A DNA stretch of 64,000 nucleotides from Hydractinia symbiolongicarpus (Eukaryota; Cnidaria; Hydrozoa; Anthoathecata; Hydractiniidae). The notes under the pieces are model-generated. The model made no database searches and was not told where the DNA came from. It saw only the letters and a program-made list of their open reading frames with translations. The stretch is taken from positions 28,385,501 through 28,449,500 of the forward strand of contig NC_079887.1 in the NCBI RefSeq assembly GCF_029227915.1, read 5' to 3'. Both the position numbers and the translations under genes were made by a program. The first letter of the stretch is position 1. The number at the start of each line of letters is the position of its first letter. Positions 11,801 to 24,240 of the stretch are shown here, in pieces.

Positions 11801-14800
11801 CTCGGCCCGTATATTCGAATGTATACAAAGAAAGTATCCAGGGAGTAAACTCATTTCCCGAACGATTTTTTAAATTATTTTTTCACCACTAAAACGCATG
11901 AGACTTTTAGTTTTCAAAAATATTTTCATTTTTGATGAGACGCTTAATGAAAGAGGTTTAAACGCCGGCAAACGAAATCCCGCGTTTTCCCGTAAATCCC
12001 GGGCTTGGCCCGTATAGTCAAAAGTATACAAAGAAAGTACCCAGGGAGTAAACCCATTTCCAGAACGATTTTTTAAATTATTTTTTCACCACTAAAATGC
12101 ATAAGACTTGTAGTTTTTAAAAATGTTTTCATTTTTGATGAGACGCTGAATAAAAGAAGTTTAATCGCCGGCAAACGAAAACCCGCGATTTCCCGTTAAG
12201 CCCGGGCTTGGCCCGTATAGTCAAAAGTATACAATGAAAGTACCCAGGGAGTAAACTCATTTCCCGAACGATTTTTTATAATTTTTTTTTACCACTAAAC
12301 GCATGAGACTTGTAGTTTTCAAAAATATTTTCATATTTGATGTGACGCTGAATAAAAGAAGTTTAATCGTCGGCAAACGAAAATCCGCAATTTCCCGTAA
12401 ATCCCGGACTCGGCCCGTATATTCGAATGTATACAAAGAAAGTATCCAGGGAGTAAACTCATTTCCCGAACGATTTTTTAAATTATTTTTTCACCACTAA
12501 AACGCATAAGACTTGTAATTTTTAAAAATGTTTTCATTTTTGATGAGACGCTGAATAAAAGAAGTTTAATCGCCGGCAAACGAAAACCCGCGATTTCCCG
12601 TTAATCCCGGGCTTGGCCCGTATAGTCAAAAGTATACAAAGAAAGTACCCAGGGAGTAAACCCATTTCCAGAACGATTTTTTAAATTATTTTTTCACCAC
12701 TAAAATGCATAAGACTTGTAGTTTTTAAAAATGTTTTCATTTTTGATGAGACGCTGAATAAAAGAAGTTTAATCGCCGGCAAACGAAAACCCGCGATTTC
12801 CCGTTAAGCCCGGGCTTGGCCCGTATAGTCAAAAGTATACAATGAAAGTACCCAGGGAGTAAACTCATTTCCCGAACGATTTTTTATAATTATTTTTTCA
12901 CCACTAAAATGCATAAGACTTGTAGTTTTTAAAAATGTTTTCATTTTTGATGAGACGCTGAATAAAAGAAGTTTAATCGCCGGCAAACGAAAACCCGCGA
13001 TTTCCCGTAAATCCCGGACTCGGCCCGTATATTCGAATGTATACAAAGAAAGTACCCAGGGAGTAAACCCATTTCCAGAACGATTTTTTAAATTATTTTT
13101 TCACCACTAAAACGCATGAGACTTTTAGTTTTTAAAAATGTTTTCATTTTTGATGAGACGCTTAATGAAAGAGGTTTAAACGCCGGCAAACGAAATCCCG
13201 CGTTTTCCCGTTAAGCCCGGGCTTGGCCCGTATAGTCAAAAGTATACAAAGAAAGTATCCAGGGAGTAAACTCATTTCCCGAACGATTTTTTAAATTTTT
13301 TTTTCACCACTAAAACACATGAGACTTGTACTTTTTAAAAATGTTTTTATTTTTGATGAGACGCTTAATGAAAGAGGTTTAATCGCTGGAAAACGAAAGT
13401 CGCGATTTCCCGTAAATCCCGGGCTTGGCCCGTATAGTCGAATGTATACAAAGAAAGTACCCTGTGAGCAAACCCATTTCCAGAACGATTTTTTAAATTA
13501 TTTGTTCACCACTAAACGCATGAGACTTCTAGTTTTCAAAAATATTTTCATATTTGATGAGACGCTGAATAAAAGGAGTTTAATCGCCGGCAAACGAAAA
13601 CCTGCGATTTCCCTAAATCCCGGACTCGGCCCGTATAGTCAAAAGTATACAAAGAAAGTACCCAGGGAGTAAACCCATTTCCAGAACGATTTTTTAAATT
13701 ATTTTTTCACCACTAAAACGCATAAGACTTGTAATTTTTAAAAATGTTTTCATTTTTGATGAGACGCTGAATAAAAGAAGTTTAATCGCCGGCAAACGAA
13801 AACCCGCGATTTCCCGTTAATCCCGGGCTTGGCCCGTATAGTCAAAAGTATACAAAGAAAGTACCCAGGGAGTAAACTCATTTCCCGAACGATTTTTTAT
13901 AATTTTTTTTTACCACTAAACGCATGAGACTTGTAGTTTTCAAAAATATTTTCATATTTGATGTGACGCTGAATAAAAGAAGTTTAATCGTCGGCAAACG
14001 AAAATCCGCAATTTCCCGTAAATCCCGGACTCGGCCCGTATATTCGAATGTATACAAAGAAAGTATCCAGGGAGTAAACTCATTTCCCGAACGATTTTTT
14101 AAATTATTTTTTCACCACTAAAACGCATGAGACTTTTAGTTTTCAAAAATATTTTCATTTTTGATGAGACGCTTAATGAAAGAGGTTTAAACGCCGGCAA
14201 ACGAAATCCCGCGTTTTCCCGTAAATCCGGGGCTTGGCCCGTATAGTCGAATGTATACAAAGAAAGTATCCAGGGAGTAAACTCATTTCCCGAACGATTT
14301 TTTAAATTTTTTTTTCACCACTAAAACACATGAGACTTGTACTTTTTAAAAATGTTTTTATTTTTGATGAGACGCTTAATGAAAGAGGTTTAATCGCTGG
14401 AAAACGAAAACCCGCGATTTCCCGTAAATCCCGGGCTTGGCCCGTATAGTCGAATGTATACAAAGAAAGTACCCTGTGAGTAAACCCATTTCCAGAACGA
14501 TTTTTTAAATTATTTGTTCACCACTAAACGCATGAGACTTCTAGTTTTCAAAAATATTTTCATATTTGATGAGACGCTGAATAAAAGGAGTTTAATCGCC
14601 GGCAAACGAAAACCTGCGATTTCCCTAAATCCCGGACTCGGCCCGTATAGTCAAAAGTATACAAAGAAAGTACCCAGGGAGTAAACCCATTTCCAGAACG
14701 ATTTTTTAAATTATTTTTTCACCACTAAAACGCATAAGACTTGTAATTTTTAAAAATGTTTTCATTTTTGATGAGACGCTGAATAAAAGAAGTTTAATCG

Positions 14801-14902
14801 CCGGCAAACGAAAACCCGCGATTTCCCGTTAATCCCGGGCTTGGCCCGTATAGTCAAAAGTATACAAAGAAAGTACCCAGGGAGTAAACTCATTTCCCGA
14901 AC
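8831..14902. repeat. Variable pentamer-based array (3-, 5- and 6-monomer periods)
   Basis: The box gattttttataatt starts at 8831, 9437, 10651, 11662, 12270, 12879, 13891 and 14903. Spacings are 606, 1,214, 1,011, 608, 609, 1,012 and 1,012 bp, meaning 3, 6, 5, 3, 3, 5 and 5 monomers. The basic pentamer order is: gtcggcaaacgaaaatccgc copy; gacttttag / aaacgccgg copy; gtactttt / cgctggaaaacg copy; gacttctag / cctgcg copy; gtaattttt / gttaatcccggg copy. The hexamer adds an aaaatgcataag / gttaagcccggg copy, and the trimers omit two or three members. Identical 65- and 117-codon frames recur here only because the DNA copies are identical. Confidence 0.85.
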
Positions 14903-16450
14903 GATTTTTTATAATTTTTTTTTACCACTAAACGCATGAGACTTGTAGTTTTCAAAAATATTTTCATATTTGATGTGACGCTGAATAAAAGAAGTTTAAT
15001 CGTCGGCAAACGAAAATCCGCGATTTCCCGTAAATCCCGGACTCGGCCCGTATATTCGAATGTATACAAAGAAAGTATCCAGGGAGTAAACTCATTTCCC
15101 AAACGATTTTTTAAATTTTTTTTTCACCACTAAAACACATGAGACTTGTAGTTTTCAAAAATGTTTTCATTTTTGATGAGACGCTTAATGAAAGAGGTTT
15201 AATCGCCGGAAAACGAAAACCCGCGATTTCCCGTAAATCCCGGGCTTGGCCCGTATAGTCGAATGTATACAAAGAAAGTACCCTGTGAGTAAACTCATTT
15301 CCAGAACGATTTTTTAAATTATTTTTTCACCACTAAACGCATGAGACTTGTAGTTTTCAAAAATATTTTCATATTTGATGAGACGCTGAATAAAAGGAGT
15401 TTAATCGCCGGCAAACGAAAACCTGCGATTTCCCTAAATCCCGGACTCGGCCCGTATAGTCAAAAGTATACAAAGAAAGTACCCAGGGAGTAAACCCATT
15501 TCCAGAACGATTTTTTAAATTATTTTTTCACCACTAAAACGCATAAGACTTGTAGTTTTTAAAAATGTTTTCATTTTTGATGAGACGCTGAATAAAAGAA
15601 GTTTAATCGCCGGCAAACGAAAACCCGCGATTTCCCGTTAATCCCGGGCTTGGCCCGTATAGTCAAAAGTATACAAAGAAAGTACCCAGGGAGTAAACTC
15701 ATTTCCCGAACGATTTTTTATAATTTTTTTTTGCCACTAAACGCATGAGACTTGTAGTTTTCAAAAATATTTTCATATTTGATGTGACGCTGAATAAAAG
15801 AAGTTTAATCGTCGGCAAACGAAAATCCGCGATTTCCCGTAAATGCCGGACTCGGCCCGTATATTCGAATGTATACAAAGAAAGTATCCAGGGAGTAAAC
15901 TCATTTCCCAAACGATTTTTTAAATTTTTTTTTCACCACTAAAACACATGAGACTTGTAGTTTTCAAAAATATTTTCATATTTGATGAGACGCTGAATAA
16001 AAGAAGTTTAATCGCCGGCAAACGAAAACCCGCGATTTCCCGTAAATCCCGGGCTTGGCCCGTATAGTCAAAAGTATACAAAGAAAGTACCCAGGGAGTA
16101 AACTCATTTCCCGAACGAAATTTTAAATTACTTTTTCACCACTAAAACGCAAGAGACTTGTAGTTTTTAAAAATGTTTTCATTTTTGATGAGACGCTGAA
16201 TAAAAGAAGTTTAATCGCCGGCAAATGAAAACCCGCGATTTCCCGTAAATCCCGGCTTGGCCCGTATAGTCAAAAGTATACAAAGAAAGTACCCAGGGAG
16301 TAAACTCATTTCCCAAACGATTTTTTAAATTATTATTTCACCACTAAAACGCATGAGACTTGTAGTTTTCAAAAATGTTTTAATTTTTGATGAAACGCTG
16401 AATAAAAGAAGTTTAATCGCCGGCAAACGAAAACCCGCGATTTCCCGTAA
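14903..16450. repeat. Tetramer-spaced segment (809-810 bp)
   Basis: The gattttttataatttt box recurs at 14903, 15712 and 16522 (809 and 810 bp, four monomers). The second spacing introduces a new set: gcaagagacttg at 16149, ggcaaatgaaaaccc, cccaaacgatt with aaattattattt, and ttttaatttttgatgaaacgc. This set is then carried into the heptamer duplication on the right. Confidence 0.75.
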
Positions 16451-17868
16451 ATCCCGGGCTTGGCCCGTATAGTCAAAAGTATACAAAGAAAGTACCCAGG
16501 GAGTAAACTCATTTCCCGAACGATTTTTTATAATTTTTTTTTGCCACTAAACGCATGAGACTTGTAGTTTTCAAAAATATTTTCATATTTGATGTGACGC
16601 TGAATAAAAGAAGTTTAATCGTCGGCAAACGAAAATCCGCGATTTCCCGTAAATGCCGGACTCGGCCCGTATATTCGAATGTATACAAAGAAAGTATCCA
16701 GGGAGTAAACTCATTTCCCAAACGATTTTTTAAATTTTTTTTCACCACTAAAACACATGAGACTTGTAGTTTTCAAAAATATTTTCATATTTGATGAGAC
16801 GCTGAATAAAAGAAGTTTAATCGCCGGCAAACGAAAACCCGCGATTTCCCGTAAATCCCGGGCTTGGCCCGTATAGTCAAAAGTATACAAAGAAAGTACC
16901 CAGGGAGTAAACTCATTTCCCGAACGAAATTTTAAATTACTTTTTCACCACTAAAACGCAAGAGACTTGTAGTTTTTAAAAATGTTTTCATTTTTGATGA
17001 GACGCTGAATAAAAGAAGTTTAATCGCCGGCAAATGAAAACCCGCGATTTCCCGTAAATCCCGGCTTGGCCCGTATAGTCAAAAGTATACAAAGAAAGTA
17101 CCCAGGGAGTAAACTCATTTCCCAAACGATTTTTTAAATTATTATTTCACCACTAAAACGCATGAGACTTGTAGTTTTCAAAAATGTTTTAATTTTTGAT
17201 GAAACGCTGAATAAAAGAAGTTTAATCGCCGGCAAACGAAAACCCGCGATTTCCCGTAAATCCCGGGCTTGGCCCGTATAGTCAAAAGTATACAAAGAAA
17301 GTACCCAGGGAGTAAACTCATTTCCCGAACGATTTTTTAAATTACTTTTTCACCACTAAAAGGCATGAGACTTGTAGTTTTTAAAAATGTTTTCATTTTT
17401 GATGAGACGCTGAATAAATGAAGTTTAATCGCCAGCAAACGAAAACCTGCGATTTCCCGTAAATCCTGGACTCGGCCCGTATAGTCAAAAGTATACAAAG
17501 AAAGTACCCAGGGAGTAAACTCATTTCTTAAACGATTTTTTAAATCATTATTTCACCACTAAAACGCATGAGACTTGTAGTTTTCAAGAATGTTTTCATT
17601 TTTAATGAGACGCTGAATAAAAGCAGTTTAATCGCCGGCAAACGAAAACCCGCGATTTTCCGTAAATCCCGGGCTTGGCACGTATAGTCGAATGTATACA
17701 AAGAAAGTACCCTGTGAGTAAACTCATTTCCAGAACGATTTTTTAAATTGTTTTTTCACCACTAAAACGCATAAGACTTGTAGTTTTTAAAAATGTTTTC
17801 ATTTTTGATGAGACGCTGAATAAAAGAAGTTTAATCGCCGGCAAACGAAAACCCGCGATTTCCCGTTA
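16451..17868. repeat. Heptamer duplication, copy 1 (1,418 bp)
   Basis: Markers gattttttataatt (16522 and 17940), gcaagagac (16958 and 18377) and aaaggcatgag (near 17360 and 18779) give offsets of 1,418-1,419 bp. The match begins just after cccgtaaatccc near 16,450; the partner position near 17,868 reads cccgttaatccc. Confidence 0.8.
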
Positions 17869-19286
17869 ATCCCGGGCTTGGCCCGTATAGTCAAAAGTAT
17901 ACAAAGAAAGTACCCAGGGAGTAAACTCATTTCCCGAACGATTTTTTATAATTTTTTTTTGCCACTAAACGCATGAGACTTGTAGTTTTCAAAAATATTT
18001 TCATATTTGATGTGACGCTGAATAAAAGAAGTTTAATCGTCGGCAAACGAAAATCCGCGATTTCCCGTAAATCCCGGACTCGGCCCGTATATTCGAATGT
18101 ATACAAAGAAAGTATCCAGGGAGTAAACTCATTTCCCAAACGATTTTTTAAATTTTTTTTTCACCACTAAAACACATGAGACTTGTAGTTTTCAAAAATA
18201 TTTTCATATTTGATGAGACGCTGAATAAAAGAAGTTTAATCGCCGGCAAACGAAAACCCGCGATTTCCCGTAAATCCCGGGCTTGGCCCGTATAGTCAAA
18301 AGTATACAAAGAAAGTACCCAGGGAGTAAACTCATTTACCGAACGAAATTTTAAATTACTTTTTCACCACTAAAACGCAAGAGACTTGTAGTTTTTAAAA
18401 ATGTTTTCATTTTTGATGAGACGCTGAATAAAAGAAGTTTAATCGCCGGCAAATGAAAACCCGCGATTTCCCGTAAATCCCGGCTTGGCCCGTATAGTCA
18501 AAAGTATACAAAGAAAGTACCCAGGGAGTAAACTCATTTCCCAAACGATTTTTTAAATTATTATTTCACCACTAAAACGCATGAGACTTGTAGTTTTCAA
18601 AAATGTTTTAATTTTTGATGAAACGCTGAATAAAAGAAGTTTAATCGCCGGCAAACGAAAACCCGCGATTTCCCGTAAATCCCGGGCTTGGCCCGTATAG
18701 TCAAAAGTATACAAAGAAAGTACCCAGGGAGTAAACTCATTTCCCGAACGATTTTTTAAATTACTTTTTCACCACTAAAAGGCATGAGACTTGTAGTTTT
18801 TAAAAATGTTTTCATTTTTGATGAGACGCTGAATAAATGAAGTTTAATCGCCAGCAAACGAAAACCTGCGATTTCCCGTAAATCCTGGACTCGGCCCGTA
18901 TAGTCAAAAGTATACAAAGAAAGTACCCAGGGAGTAAACTCATTTCTTAAACGATTTTTTAAATCATTATTTCACCACTAAAACGCATGAGACTTGTAGT
19001 TTTCAAGAATGTTTTCATTTTTAATGAGACGCTGAATAAAAGCAGTTTAATCGCCGGCAAACGAAAACCCGCGATTTTCCGTAAATCCCGGGCTTGGCAC
19101 GTATAGTCGAATGTATACAAAGAAAGTACCCTGTGAGTAAACTCATTTCCAGAACGATTTTTTAAATTGTTTTTTCACCACTAAAACGCATAAGACTTGT
19201 AGTTTTTAAAAATGTTTTCATTTTTGATGAGACGCTGAATAAAAGAAGTTTAATCGCCGGCAAACGAAAACCCGCGATTTCCCGTA
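17869..19286. repeat. Heptamer duplication, copy 2 (1,418 bp)
   Basis: This is the tandem partner of the preceding unit and keeps its order of monomer types, including aaaggcatgag, gccagcaaacg with cctggactcgg, and catttcttaaacg. It ends near 19,285, where the first copy turns to cccgttaat but this copy reads cccgtaaatccagg. Small differences exist, such as catttaccgaacg near 18,335 against catttcccgaacg. Confidence 0.8.
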
Positions 19287-19976
19287 AATCCAGGCTTGGC
19301 CCGTATAGTCAAAAGTATACAAAGAAAGTACCCAGGGAGAAAACTCATTTCCCAAACGACTTTTTAAATTATTGTTTCACCACTAAAACGCATGAGACTT
19401 GTAGTTTTCAAGAATGCTTTCATTTTTAATGAGACGCTGAATAAAAGCAGTTTAATCGCCGGCAAACGAAGTCCCGCGTTTTCCCGTAAATCCGGGGCTT
19501 GGCCTGTATAGTCGAATGTATACAAAGAAAGTACCCAGGGAGTAAACTCATTTCCAGAACGATTTTTTAAATTTTTTTTTCGCCACTAAAACGCATGAGA
19601 CTTGTAGTTTTCAAACTTGTTTTCATTTTTGATGAGACGTTTAATGAAAGAGGTTTAATCGCCGGAAAACGAAAACCCGCGATTTCCCGTAAATCCCGGG
19701 CTTGGCCCGTATAGTCGAATGTATACAAAGAAAGTACCCTGTGAGTAAACTCATTTCCAGAACGATTTTTTAAATTATTTTTTCACCACTAAACGCATGA
19801 GACTTGTAGTTTTCAAAAATTTTTTCATATTTGATGAGACGCTGAATAAAAGAAGTTTAATCGCCGGCAAACGAAAACCCGCGATTTCCCGTAAATCCCG
19901 GGCTTGGCCCGTATAGTCAAAAGTATACAAAGAAAGTACCCAGGGAGTAAACTCATTTCCCGAACGAAATTTTAAA
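19287..19976. repeat. Mixed monomers with a first gactttttaaattattgttt box
   Basis: About three and a half monomers follow the heptamers. They include the gggagaaaactc...gactttttaaattattgttt type (box at 19358) that later marks cassette X, a gaagtcccgcg/ccgggg copy, and a gaggtt/cggaaaacg copy with gacgtttaatg. They contain only satellite. Confidence 0.65.
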
Positions 19977-20990
19977 TTACTTTTTCACCACTAAAACGCA
20001 TGAGACTTGTAGTTTTTAAAAATGTTTTCATTTTTCATGAGACGCTGAATAAAACCAGTTTAATCGCCGACAAACGAAAACCCGCGATTTCCCGTAAATC
20101 CCGGGCTTGGCACGTATAGTCGAATGTATACCAAGAAAGTACCCTGTGAGTAAACTCATTTCCAGAGCGATTTTTTAAATTATTTTTTCACCACTAAAAC
20201 GCATGAGACTTGTAGTTTTCAAGAATGTTTTCATTTTTAATGAGACGCTGAATAAAAGCAGTTTAATCGCCGGCAAACGAAAACCCGCGATTTCCCGTAA
20301 ATCCCGGGCTTGGCACGTATAGTCGAATGTATACAAAGAAAGTACCCTGTGAGTAAACTCATTTCCAGAACGATTTTTTAAATTATTTTTTCACCACTAA
20401 AACGCATAAGACTTGTAGTTTTTAAAAATGTTTTCATATTTGATGAGACGCTGAATAAAAGAAGTTTAATCGCCGGCAAACGAAAACCCGCGATTTCCCG
20501 TAAATCCCGGCTTGGCCCGTATAGTCAAAAGTATACAAAGAAAGTACCCAGGGAGTAAACTCATTTCCCAAACGATTTTTTAAATTATTATTTCACCACT
20601 AAAACGCATGAGACTTGTAGTTTTCAAAAATATTTTAATTTTTGATGAAACGCTGAATAAAAGAAGTTTAATCGCCGGCAAACGAAAACCCGCGATTTCC
20701 CGTAAATCCCGGGCTTGGCCCGTATAGTCAAAAGTATACAAAGAAAGTACCCAGGGAGTAAACTCATTTCCCGAACGATTTTTTAAATTACTTTTTCACC
20801 ACTAAAAGGCATGAGACTTGTAGTTTTTAAAAATGTTTTCATTTTTGATGAGACGCTGAATAAATGAAGTTTAATCGCCAGCAAACGAAAACCTGCGATT
20901 TCCCGTAAATCCTGGACTCGGCCCGTATAGTCAAAAGTATACAAAGAAAGTACCCAGGGAGTAAACTCATTTCTTAAACGATTTTTTAAA
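19977..20990. repeat. Pentamer duplication, copy 1 (1,014 bp)
   Basis: The rare box aaaaccagtttaatcgccgac recurs at an offset of 1,014 bp (taatcgccgac at 20061 and 21075), as do aaaggcatgag (20807 and 21821) and tataccaagaaag. The unit runs from ttaaattactttttc near 19,977 through the monomer with catttcttaaacg. Confidence 0.85.
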
Positions 20991-22004
20991 TTACTTTTTC
21001 ACCACTAAAACGCATGAGACTTGTAGTTTTTAAAAATGTTTTCATTTTTCATGAGACGCTGAATAAAACCAGTTTAATCGCCGACAAACGAAAACCCGCG
21101 ATTTCCCGTAAATCCCGGGCTTGGCACGTATAGTCGAATGTATACCAAGAAAGTACCCTGTGAGTAAACTCATTTCCAGAGCGATTTTTTAAATTATTTT
21201 TTCACCACTAAAACGCATGAGACTTGTAGTTTTCAAGAATGTTTTCATTTTTAATGAGACGCTGAATAAAAGCAGTTTAATCGCCGGCAAACGAAAACCC
21301 GCGATTTCCCGTAAATCCCGGGCTTGGCACGTATAGTCGAATGTATACAAAGAAAGTACCCTGTGAGTAAACTCATTTCCAGAACGATTTTTTAAATTAT
21401 TTTTTCACCACTAAAACGCATAAGACTTGTAGTTTTTAAAAATGTTTTCATATTTGATGAGACGCTGAATAAAAGAAGTTTAATCGCCGGCAAACGAAAA
21501 CCCGCGATTTCCCGTAAATCCCGGCTTGGCCCGTATAGTCAAAAGTATACAAAGAAAGTACCCAGGGAGTAAACTCATTTCCCAAACGATTTTTTAAATT
21601 ATTATTTCACCACTAAAACGCATGAGACTTGTAGTTTTCAAAAATATTTTAATTTTTGATGAAACGCTGAATAAAAGAAGTTTAATCGCCGGCAAACGAA
21701 AACCCGCGATTTCCCGTAAATCCCGGGCTTGGCCCGTATAGTCAAAAGTATACAAAGAAAGTACCCAGGGAGTAAACTCATTTCCCGAACGATTTTTTAA
21801 ATTACTTTTTCACCACTAAAAGGCATGAGACTTGTAGTTTTTAAAAATGTTTTCATTTTTGATGAGACGCTGAATAAATGAAGTTTAATCGCCAGCAAAC
21901 GAAAACCTGCGATTTCCCGTAAATCCTGGACTCGGCCCGTATAGTCAAAAGTATACAAAGAAAGTACCCAGGGAGTAAACTCATTTCTTAAACGATTTTT
22001 TAAA
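20991..22004. repeat. Pentamer duplication, copy 2 (1,014 bp)
   Basis: This is the direct tandem partner of the preceding unit. The junction near 20,990 is a chimera: catttcttaaacgatt (right end of the unit) runs straight into ttaaattactttttc (left end). At 22,005 the unit instead continues into aaattattatttc, the arrangement also seen near 17,550 and 18,970 (there aaatcattatttc). Confidence 0.85.
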
Positions 22005-24240
22005 TTATTATTTCACCACTAAAACGCATGAGACTTGTAGTTTTCAAGAATGTTTTCATTATTAATGAGACGCTGAATAAAAGCAGTTTAATCGCCGGCA
22101 AACGAAAACCCGCGATTTTCCGTAAATCCCGGGCTTGGCACGTATAGTCGAATGTATACAAAGAAAGTACCCTGTGAGTAAACTCATTTCCAGAACGATT
22201 TTTTAAATTATTTTTTCACCACTAAAACGCATAAGACTTGTAGTTTTTAAAAATGTTTTCATTTTTGATGAGACGCTGAATAAAAGAAGTTTAATCGCCG
22301 GCAAACGAAAACCCGCGATTTCCCGTAAATCCCGACTTGGCCCGTATAGTCAAAAGTATACAAAGAAAGTACCCAGGGAGTAAACTCATTTCCCGAACGA
22401 TTTTTTAAATTATTTTTTCACCACTAAAACGCATGAGACTTGTAGTTTTTAAAAATGTTTTCATTTTTGATGAGACGCTGAATAAAAGGATTTTAATCGC
22501 CGGCAAACGAAAATCAGCGATTTCCCGTAAATCCCGGGCTTGGCCCGTATAGTCAAAAGTATACAAAGAAAGTACCCAGGGAGAAAACTCATTTCCCAAA
22601 CGACTTTTTAACTTATTGTTTCACCACTAAAACGCATGAGACTTGTAGTTTTCAAGAATGTTTTCATTTTTAATGAGACGCTGAATAAAAGCAGTTTAAT
22701 CGCCGGCAAACGAAAACCCGCGATTTCCCGTAAATCCCGGGCTTGGCACGTATAGTCGAATGTATATAGAGAAAGTACCCTGTGAGTAAACTCATTTCCA
22801 GAACGATTTTTTAAATTATTTTTTCACCACTAAAACGCACAAGACTTGTAGTTTTTAAAAATGTTTTCATTTTTGATGAGACGCTGAATAAAAGAAGTTT
22901 AATCGCCGGCAAACGAAGTCCCGCGTTTTCCCGTAAATCCGGGGCTTGGCCCGTATAGTCGAATGTATACAAAGAAAGTACCCAGGGAGTAAACTCATTT
23001 CCCGAATGATTTTTTAAATTTTTTTTTCGCCACTAAAACGCATGAGACTTGTAGTTTTCAAAATTGTTTTCATTTTTGATGAGACGCTGAATAAAAGAAG
23101 TTTAATCGCCGGCAAACGAAGTCCCGCGTTTTCCCGTAAATCCGGGGCTTGGCCCGTATAGTCGAATGTATACAAAGAAAGTACCCAGGGAGTAAACTCA
23201 TTTCCCGAATGATTTTTTAAATTTTTTTTTCGCCACTAAAACGCATGAGACTTGTAGTTTTCAAAATTGTTTTCATTTTTGATGAGACGCTTAATGAAAG
23301 AGGTTTAATCGCCGGAAAACGAAAACCCGCGATTTCCCGTAAATCCTGGACTCGGCCCGTATAGTCAAAAGTATACAAAGAAAGTACCCAGGGAGAAAAC
23401 TCATTTCCCAAACGACTTTTTAAATTATTGTTTCACCACTAAAACGCATGAGACTTGTAGTTTTCAAGAATGTTTTCATTTTTAATGAGACGCTAAATAA
23501 AAGCAGTTTAATCGCCGGCAAACGAAAACCCGCGATTTCCCGTAAATCCCGGGCTTGGCACGTATAGTCGAATGTATACAAAGAAAGTACCCTGTGAGTA
23601 AACTCATTTCCAGAACGATTTTTTAAATTATTTTTTCACCACTAAAACGCACAAGACTTGTAGATTTTAAAAATGTTTTCATTTTTGATGAGACGCTGAA
23701 TAAAAGAAGTTTAATCGCCGGCAAACGAAGTCCCGCGTTTTCCCGTAAATCCGGGGCTTTGCCCGTATAGTCGAATGTATACAAAGAAAGTACCCAGGGA
23801 GTAAACTCATTTCCCGAATGATTTTTTAAATTTTTTTTACGCCACTAAAACGCATGAGACTTGTAGTTTTCAAAATTGTTTTCATTTTTGATGAGACGCT
23901 TAATGAAAGAGGTTTAATCGCCGGAAAACGAAAACCCGCGATTTCCCGTAAATCCCGGGCTTGGCCCGTATAGTCGAATGTATACAAAGAAAGTACCCTG
24001 TGAGTAAACTCATTTCCAGAACGATTTTTTAAATTATTTTTTCACCACTAAACGCATGAGACTTGTAGTTTTCAAAAATATTTTAATATTTGATGAGACG
24101 CTGAATAAAAGAAGTTTAATCGCCGGCAAACGAAAACCCGCGATTTCCCGTAAATCCCGGGCTTGGCTCGTATAGTCAAAAGTATACAAAGAAAGTACCC
24201 GGGGAGTAAACTCATTTCCCGAACGAAATTTTAAATTACT
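22005..24240. repeat. Cassette X, early or partial form, with a duplicated monomer
   Basis: The monomer order resembles cassette X seen at 37.9, 49.7, 51.9 and 55.6 kb: a cccg(a/g)cttgg copy; a gaaaatcagcg copy; gggagaaaactc with gactttttaa(a/c)ttattgttt (22602 and 23414, spacing 812 bp); a gttttcaagaatg/cag/ggcacg copy; a gaagtcccgcg/ccgggg copy; and gaggtt/cggaaaacg. Here the cctggactcgg member is fused into other copies. One monomer is duplicated (gaagtcccgcg at 22915 and 23118). Confidence 0.7.
22884..23289. repeat. Single-monomer tandem duplication, 203 bp x 2
   Basis: Two adjacent monomers share gaagtcccgcg, ccgggg, cccgaatgatt, cgccactaaaacgc and gttttcaaaattg and look identical by eye. 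They differ only at the far 3' end, where the first exits into ctgaataaaag and the second into cttaatgaaag. This is the smallest recent duplication I could find. Confidence 0.8.
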
